From Larix kaempferi (lineage: Eukaryota; Streptophyta; Pinopsida; Pinales; Pinaceae): DNA of 64,000 nt. The stretch is taken from assembly GCA_027924585.1 (NCBI GenBank), contig BSBM01000636.1:4356001-4420000 (forward strand), read 5' to 3'. Both the position numbers and the translations under genes were made by a program. Numbering within the stretch: position 1 is the first letter of the stretch; every line of letters starts with the position of its first letter. Below the pieces are notes generated by a model. The model was not told the DNA's origin. It ran no database searches and worked only from the letters and a program-made list of their open reading frames with translations. Shown piece by piece: positions 58,906-64,000 of this stretch.

Positions 58906-61483
58906 TTTTAGTCAGCTGGGTTGTTTTTCTCTGGGCTTTGTTTTTGTTCTGATCCTTTACGTTTTTGTCTGCATCATGATTCCTATTTCTTATGCTTTTA
59001 TGGGATAGTTTGGATGTAGTGAGGCTTTTCCCTGTAGGCCCTGTTATCACATAGATTGTAGCTGCTACTAAAGGTATCCTATCCGGGACAGTAGAGGTGG
59101 GGAAACTAAACTAGTGACACTGCAAGGGCCTCGTCCACCACTTGATTAGAGTGGTTGTCACGTTGGACGGGCTCTTGTCGCTTTATATCAAGCTAAGAGA
59201 AAGATCAAGGGGGAGACCCTATCCAACCAATGAAATCTATCAAACCAACACAAGATACACAAACAAGTATAAACTAGACCAAAACAAATATTCCTTGAGT
59301 TGATCACTCTAGATATATAGGATATATGTGGGATATAGGAGTTAGGGACCGATTGAGAGGATTTAGAGGTATGGGAAATGTTTAGTGTTAAATATTTATC
59401 ACCACAATAAATATTATGGACTAGATCTAGATAGATCAAGTGCCAACAAAAGATACCCAAATTGCTCCACCTAGGGTTTAAGCAAATGAATGTAGGATGG
59501 TAACAAATGGGGGGATTTAAGGGATACAAGACACTTAAATTGGTTTCTTGGGGTTATATATGAGCTTCGGAAGATAAACAAGCAACACCCAAATCGTAAA
59601 TCGAGACAAATGATCAACTTCCCAAGGAGGGCGAATTTCCCCAAAGAGGACAAGTGCTTTATTGAGGGTAAATGGAGCTGGTTTTAGCTCAAACTTGGTC
59701 TCTAAGGGTTTGAGAGGATTTCCAACTTGGGTTTTGAATTACAAGCCCAAAATATCACCCAATCTACTACTTCTAAGAAATAAGGGTTTTAAACTTTTGA
59801 TTTATTGTGTGACTAATGGAATAGAAATTGGAACAAGATAAAACGTAAGATATTACTTGTAAAAATTGCGGCCGCCAAATACAATGATGATCCTTTCACC
59901 TAGTTACAATTTCAAGCCTGATCTGGTGAGTTCCAAGCTAGATCGAATTCCCTAGTGAAGGTAGCGCGCCCCTCTTCCCTGCAAATGCAAACAACAAATG
60001 TTAGATTTGATCTACAAGAAAAAGAGAATAGAAATGCAAGACATCTCAAGAAATAAATCAATGACACAAAGCACAATTGGATACTTCCCGAGATGAAATG
60101 TTTTGGAGAGAGAGAGATGGAGATCCCTCACAAAATCGCACCCCTGCAAAACCAAATCGGCCTCCACAAATATATTTTTAAACCACTACGATTTTGCTCA
60201 AATGTATAAGAGAAAGGCTTTACAATCAAGTACAAGAACATTCATCAAATATTTCCAAGAGTTTTCTTCAAAATTTTATTTTTATTGCCAAAGATCTAAG
60301 AGCCAAAAGTCCATTGCAATGAGTGAGATATTGAATAAATATATCCTCACAATACAAAAACCCTAAACCCAAAAAAATGGAGGGTTAGTATCAAAAGATA
60401 ATACATCAATATCAACGGCAAATAATGTGCCAGACAATATACATGAGATCACTCAAAGAGGGGGACACAATTTCCTCAATGATGCCTAGGGGGGGACATA
60501 ACATAAGATATGACATGGTACAACATAATCACATAAGAGAGGGGGGATAGGAGGTCCAAAGTCTCTCCACCAACATCCCCTAGTACATCAACATAAGATA
60601 CAACATGTAATAATCATGGTACAACTAGGAAATGTGCCCCCTCTATGGAAAATGCTGCCCCCAAGGAGAAGAATAAAATCGCGTGGACCCCAAAAAATGA
60701 TGTAGACCATGTTAGAAGGTGTCTAGAGCATCAATATAATCCATCGAATAAACATCATGCCATTTCCTTGCCCCATTAAGCCAACTCGAATTCCTTGCTA
60801 GCCATTCTCACCTTTTTTATGCAAATTTTTTATGGTATTGTGTTGCTGGAAAATAAAATGGACATATCATCAAGTACTTGTGCCCATAACTGATATCTAA
60901 GTGCACCAATGGACTTACAATGTCTACATCCACTAGGAATGAGTACAGATACACCATATGTCCATCAAGAAATACATCTGGAAGCTCATCCATGCTAGAA
61001 TAATAAAAATATGGCCTGTAAACGCTAATAATAATAAAAATAATGCAAGTCACCATGGAAAATCACTGTCTGGAGCATGGAACCATCTAATGAACATCAA
61101 AGGGCACTGAATAACCAAAATTGAACTCTGCCGACCAAATTCATCCCAGACCCTGCTATTGACTTGGTCAAACTGGTTTGACCATGTCACAAATGATCAA
61201 AATAATGACCCAAACTGAGAACAATTGATCCTACATGTACAGATGCATGAAATATGCTCCGTACAGATGCATGAAATATGATCCCTTATTTATATTAGTA
61301 GAAATACTAAAGAATTAAGCAGCATTATAATGGTGACCATAAATAAAAATCATCCACAGTAAGTCTAGATCAAAGCAATACATCACTCCAAGTAAAAGCC
61401 TCAAGTGTATACTCATTTACAGACTTGACCATTTTGTTAGCTATGGGTGAGATGGATGAAGAAAGGCTAGGATAAGTGGATTT
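58906..61483. other. Non-coding stretch, possible LTR remnants
   Basis: No protein domain is recognised in either strand. At 59865, AAAATTGCGGCCGCCAAATAC resembles the AAAAATGTTGCCGCCTAAATAC start of the large element's LTR at 46227, and the bases that follow have similar style, so this may be a relic of a related LTR. A 25-bp duplication containing ACAGATGCATGAAATATG occurs at about 61238-61280. 59030-59220 has a GC-richer patch of unknown nature. Confidence 0.4.
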
Positions 61484-62096
61484 TGTTAGAATTTGCACTT
61501 GAATAGTAGTTATGTTAGATTATTAAACAAATTCTACTATATCACAATAAACATAAGCAATATGATCACTGAAAGATAGACAAGCACAACATACACAAGA
61601 GTTTATCCTGGGATAACCCTCTAGGGGAAGAAAACCCAATAGAACTTGTTCAATATAGATTTTTTCAACAAGTACAATGTCAATACAATGAAGAGCTAAA
61701 TCTCTCACATACAAATATGCCCCAAGAATAAAAGATACAAGGGCAAGATAAGATAGAACCCCAAACATAATATTCCTCCAGCTGCAGCTACTCTCCCATG
61801 CTCACTTATTCACTTGCTTGAGCGAAATTATGATGATCCAAATGAGAGATTCGACCCCCTTATTTATACACTTGTCTAGCTGAATTTTTCACTATAGGGC
61901 CGGCTTCATTGGGGCAATTTTACCCATTGTTTAGGGAAGACTGCCCATTGTTTGGGGTAGTTTTACCCACTGACTTTTGTGGAGCCGAGTCTATTTTCAC
62001 TTATTTTTATAGGGTTTTTACATGATCAATTACAATATGAATATATTCCGAAGGAATATAATAAGAATATCTTATGAAGTTACCTAATCTTCAACA
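61484..62096 (-). repeat. 3' LTR of copia-2, about 613 bp
   Basis: On the minus strand it starts TGTTGAAGATTAGG right after a purine tract and ends TTCTAACA at 61484. The 5' partner lies outside the window, so the outer end is inferred from the terminal TGTT...AACA pattern. Confidence 0.7.
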
Positions 62097-62108
62097 CTCC
62101 CTCTTAAC
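62097..62108 (-). other. Polypurine tract of copia-2
   Basis: GTTAAGAGGGAG on the minus strand directly precedes TGTTGAAG. Confidence 0.8.
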
Positions 62109-62381
62109 AAGGAAGGTATTCTTCTAACACGAACATCATCATTGCTGCTACAAACTCTGTACTCTAACCATTTACTTGTGACATCTCTCGAATCTATACA
62201 TCACTAGAAGTTATGCATGAGCAAACCATCATCTCAATCATGCATTAGTCACTATCATACATCAGGGGGCATCACAGTAGCAACACATTAGCAAGCCAAG
62301 AGTGCATATTACGTCATTAGGAGACTTCGTCTAGCTCACACAGAATCTAGACACACACATCCGACTAGATACACAACTCGA

Positions 62382-62489
62382 TTGGATACACATACATGGT
62401 TGGATACACATACTCAGTTTGATACACATACTCATTTGGATACACATACTCAGTTGGATACACATACTCGGATGGATACACATACTAAG
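62382..62489. repeat. 18-bp minisatellite in the copia-2 3' region
   Basis: About six units of TGGATACACATACTCAGT, lying between the pol stop and the polypurine tract. Confidence 0.9.
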
Positions 62490-62790
62490 TATGGTCATGC
62501 TCTCCAATCTGCCAACATATGGTCACGTTCTCCAGTCATCACAACTATGGTCACTCTCTCCAATATGCCAGGGTATAGTCACTCTCTCCAGTCATCGCAA
62601 GTATGGTCAAGCTTTCCAACCTTCCAGAGTATAGTCACGCTATCCAACCACCCAAGTATGCTCACACTCTCCAATCATCACAAGAGTTGGTCACTCTCTC
62701 CAGTCATCTCACACTAGCTCCAATTGGATACTCAACTCAATTGGATACACATACAAAGTATGGTCACACTCTCCAGTCATCAAGAGGTGG
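62490..62790. repeat. Second minisatellite, about 30-bp unit
   Basis: Repeated TATGGTCAC(T/G)CTCTCCAGTC followed by a variable ATCACAAC-type part; about eight imperfect units, partly mixed with the 18-bp type near 62725-62760. Confidence 0.85.
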
Positions 62791-62923
62791 TCACTCGCTC
62801 CAGTTCTCATAGAGTCTAGTAATCCGTGCCTGTAAATGACCACCTCCTACTACCGCACCGTTCAACTACAGCCCACCAGATTGCATATGTGACTCATCCC
62901 TCCCTCTTACAAGGGACATCTCT

Positions 62924-63847
62924 CTACATCATTCCAAGCTTGTCCTTGAAGTACTCAAAATTCACTCTTGACAGAGGCTTGGTCATCACATTGGATGTAT
63001 GCTCGTCCGTTGCAATATACTGGAGCTTCACTGCTCCCTTCTATACCATATCAAGAATGTAATGGTACCTGATCACGATATGCTTGTAATTGTCATGAAA
63101 CATTGGGTTCTTAGACAACTTCATGCAACTCTGGTTGTCATAGAAAATAAAATTCACCTCTAACTCGAGATCAAACAACCCTACAATTAACTTTCGAAGC
63201 CACATTACTTCATTGCGAGCTCAACATGTTGTAATATATTCTACCTCGGCTATACTGAGTGCCACACTAGTCTGCTTCCTACTGAACAAGGAAATCATGG
63301 CTGATCCCAAACTGAAGCAACATCCTGAAGTAATCTTTATGTCTGTGACACTACTGGCCCAATCTGAAGCATCATAGACTTGCAGGATAATATTCTGATC
63401 TGACACATATTTGATTCCATAATCAAGTGTACCCTTCAGGTATCTCATCACATGCTTTGCCGCAATAAGGTGAACACGTATCGACTTGACCATGTACTAA
63501 CTCAAAGTGTTCACCGCAAAGCATATATTAGTTCTATCAATGAACCAATCACTAGCAACTTCAAGTTTGATGCCATCGGTGTGGCCATGGCCTTACAATC
63601 CAACATCCCAAATCTCTTCAAGATCTCCACAACATATTTTCCTTGGCTAAGGAAAATCTTATCTAGACTCTTCCACACACTCTAGACCTAAGAAATAGTG
63701 CATCATACCTAGGTCTTCCATATCGAACTCTGTGACAAGTTTCTTCTTAGTTTCTACAATGAGCTTCTCATCTCCTGTTAGAAATAGGTCATCTATATAT
63801 AGTATCAATATCACTGGATTCCCATTGATCCACATCACAGTTGGCAT
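62924..63847 (-). pseudogene. Copia-2 reverse transcriptase/RNase H fragment
   Basis: Minus-strand remains of a Ty1/copia pol, a different family from copia-1. From 63847: LILYIDDLFLTGDEKLIVE (YxDD catalytic motif kept), DMEDLGMMHYFLGLE, then after a frameshift DFLSQGKYVVEILKRFGM and ATPMASNLKLL. A deletion then joins to HLIAAKHVMRYLKGTLDYGI, DASDWASSVTD, KITSGCCFSLGSAM and SVALSIAEVEYI (63490-63225, RNase H), and finally KLSKNPMFHDNYKHIVIRYH, a TAG, KGAVKLQYIAT and VMTKPLSRVNFEYFKDKLGM ending at 62924. Frameshift, deletion and stop show that it is dead. The RT frame breaks at 63848, where another LTR-like end begins. Confidence 0.9.
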
Positions 63848-64000
63848 TGTTGTCGAATGCTAACATCGGCTGCGACAAGTCATCGATGTCGATACAACTT
63901 TGACAAGTTTTGACGACATGACTTCGACAAACTTAGCAACTACGATAGGTTCTGATTTCGACACAACTCCGATAAGTCTTGACTTCGACATACTATGACA
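63848..64000. mobile_element. Possible start of another LTR element, cut by window end
   Basis: At 63848 the copia-2 RT frame changes abruptly to TGTTGTCGAATGCTAACATC, followed by repeated TCGACA/GACAAGT-type words. TGTT is a common LTR start and the position inside RT suggests an insertion. The other end and the target duplication are outside the window. Confidence 0.4.

Noticed and set aside
58906-59165. LINE 3' end or SINE at the end of copy B homology
   Set aside because: T/G-rich and pyrimidine-rich parts recall LINE 3' ends, but there is no tail, target duplication or domain to support it.
62382-62717. 111-aa ORF rich in DTHT and related repeats
   Set aside because: It arises only because the 18-bp minisatellite unit is a multiple of three; it lies in the untranslated part of a dead copia element and on the opposite strand.

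Overview
This is eukaryotic, almost certainly plant, nuclear DNA that is dense in transposable elements. The evidence is plant-type LTR retrotransposons with initiator-tRNA-Met primer sites, plant L1-type LINEs with a terminal RNase H, CACTA/TNP2 and Mutator-type remnants, and two broken 5' fragments of a plant LRR-VIII receptor kinase with the family's 72-nt LRR exon. The large, layered, AT-rich repeats would suit a gymnosperm or another big plant genome, but the species cannot be read from the sequence. No tRNA, rRNA or intact ordinary host gene was found.

Layout. 1-8350: young Ty1/copia element on the minus strand with one open 1407-aa Gag-Pol frame; its 3' LTR is cut by the window start. 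8351-22060 ('copy A') and 35037-58900 ('copy B') are two diverged copies of one segment: an LRR receptor-kinase 5' fragment, an AT-rich spacer, a short unrecognised minus-strand frame, and an old degenerate LINE. Copy A also gained a Mutator-type MITE (10798-11064), a second LINE (13791-18942) and an inverted duplication (20967-21070). Copy B also gained a 4-kb array of 883-bp tandem units (35975-39958) and a large gag-only LTR element (41658-55277), one LTR of which is split by a nearly intact Ty3/gypsy element (49376-55232, 5-bp target duplication).

Between the copies (22060-35037) lie minisatellites, a LINE C-terminal tail of a type best known from animals (23583-24125), a tRNA-derived SINE with clear target duplications (24179-24431), and a CACTA-like zone from about 24.7 to 34.7 kb. 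This zone has clusters of a palindromic CACCGGTGC-type motif, CACTA-like termini, a possible spliced minus-strand gene, a SET-domain-like ORF (31602-33016) and a broken TNP2 transposase (33454-34613). The SET-like frame beside TNP2 is the best candidate for something undescribed.

Right end: 58.9-61.5 kb holds no gene I recognise. 61484-64000 is a broken second Ty1/copia element on the minus strand with minisatellites between pol and its 3' LTR, apparently interrupted by another LTR-like element at 63848.

The genes do not form a host pathway. The window is a record of insertion: segment duplication, then copy-specific insertions, then nested LTR elements. The paralogous copies act as empty sites for each other, which makes several boundaries exact.
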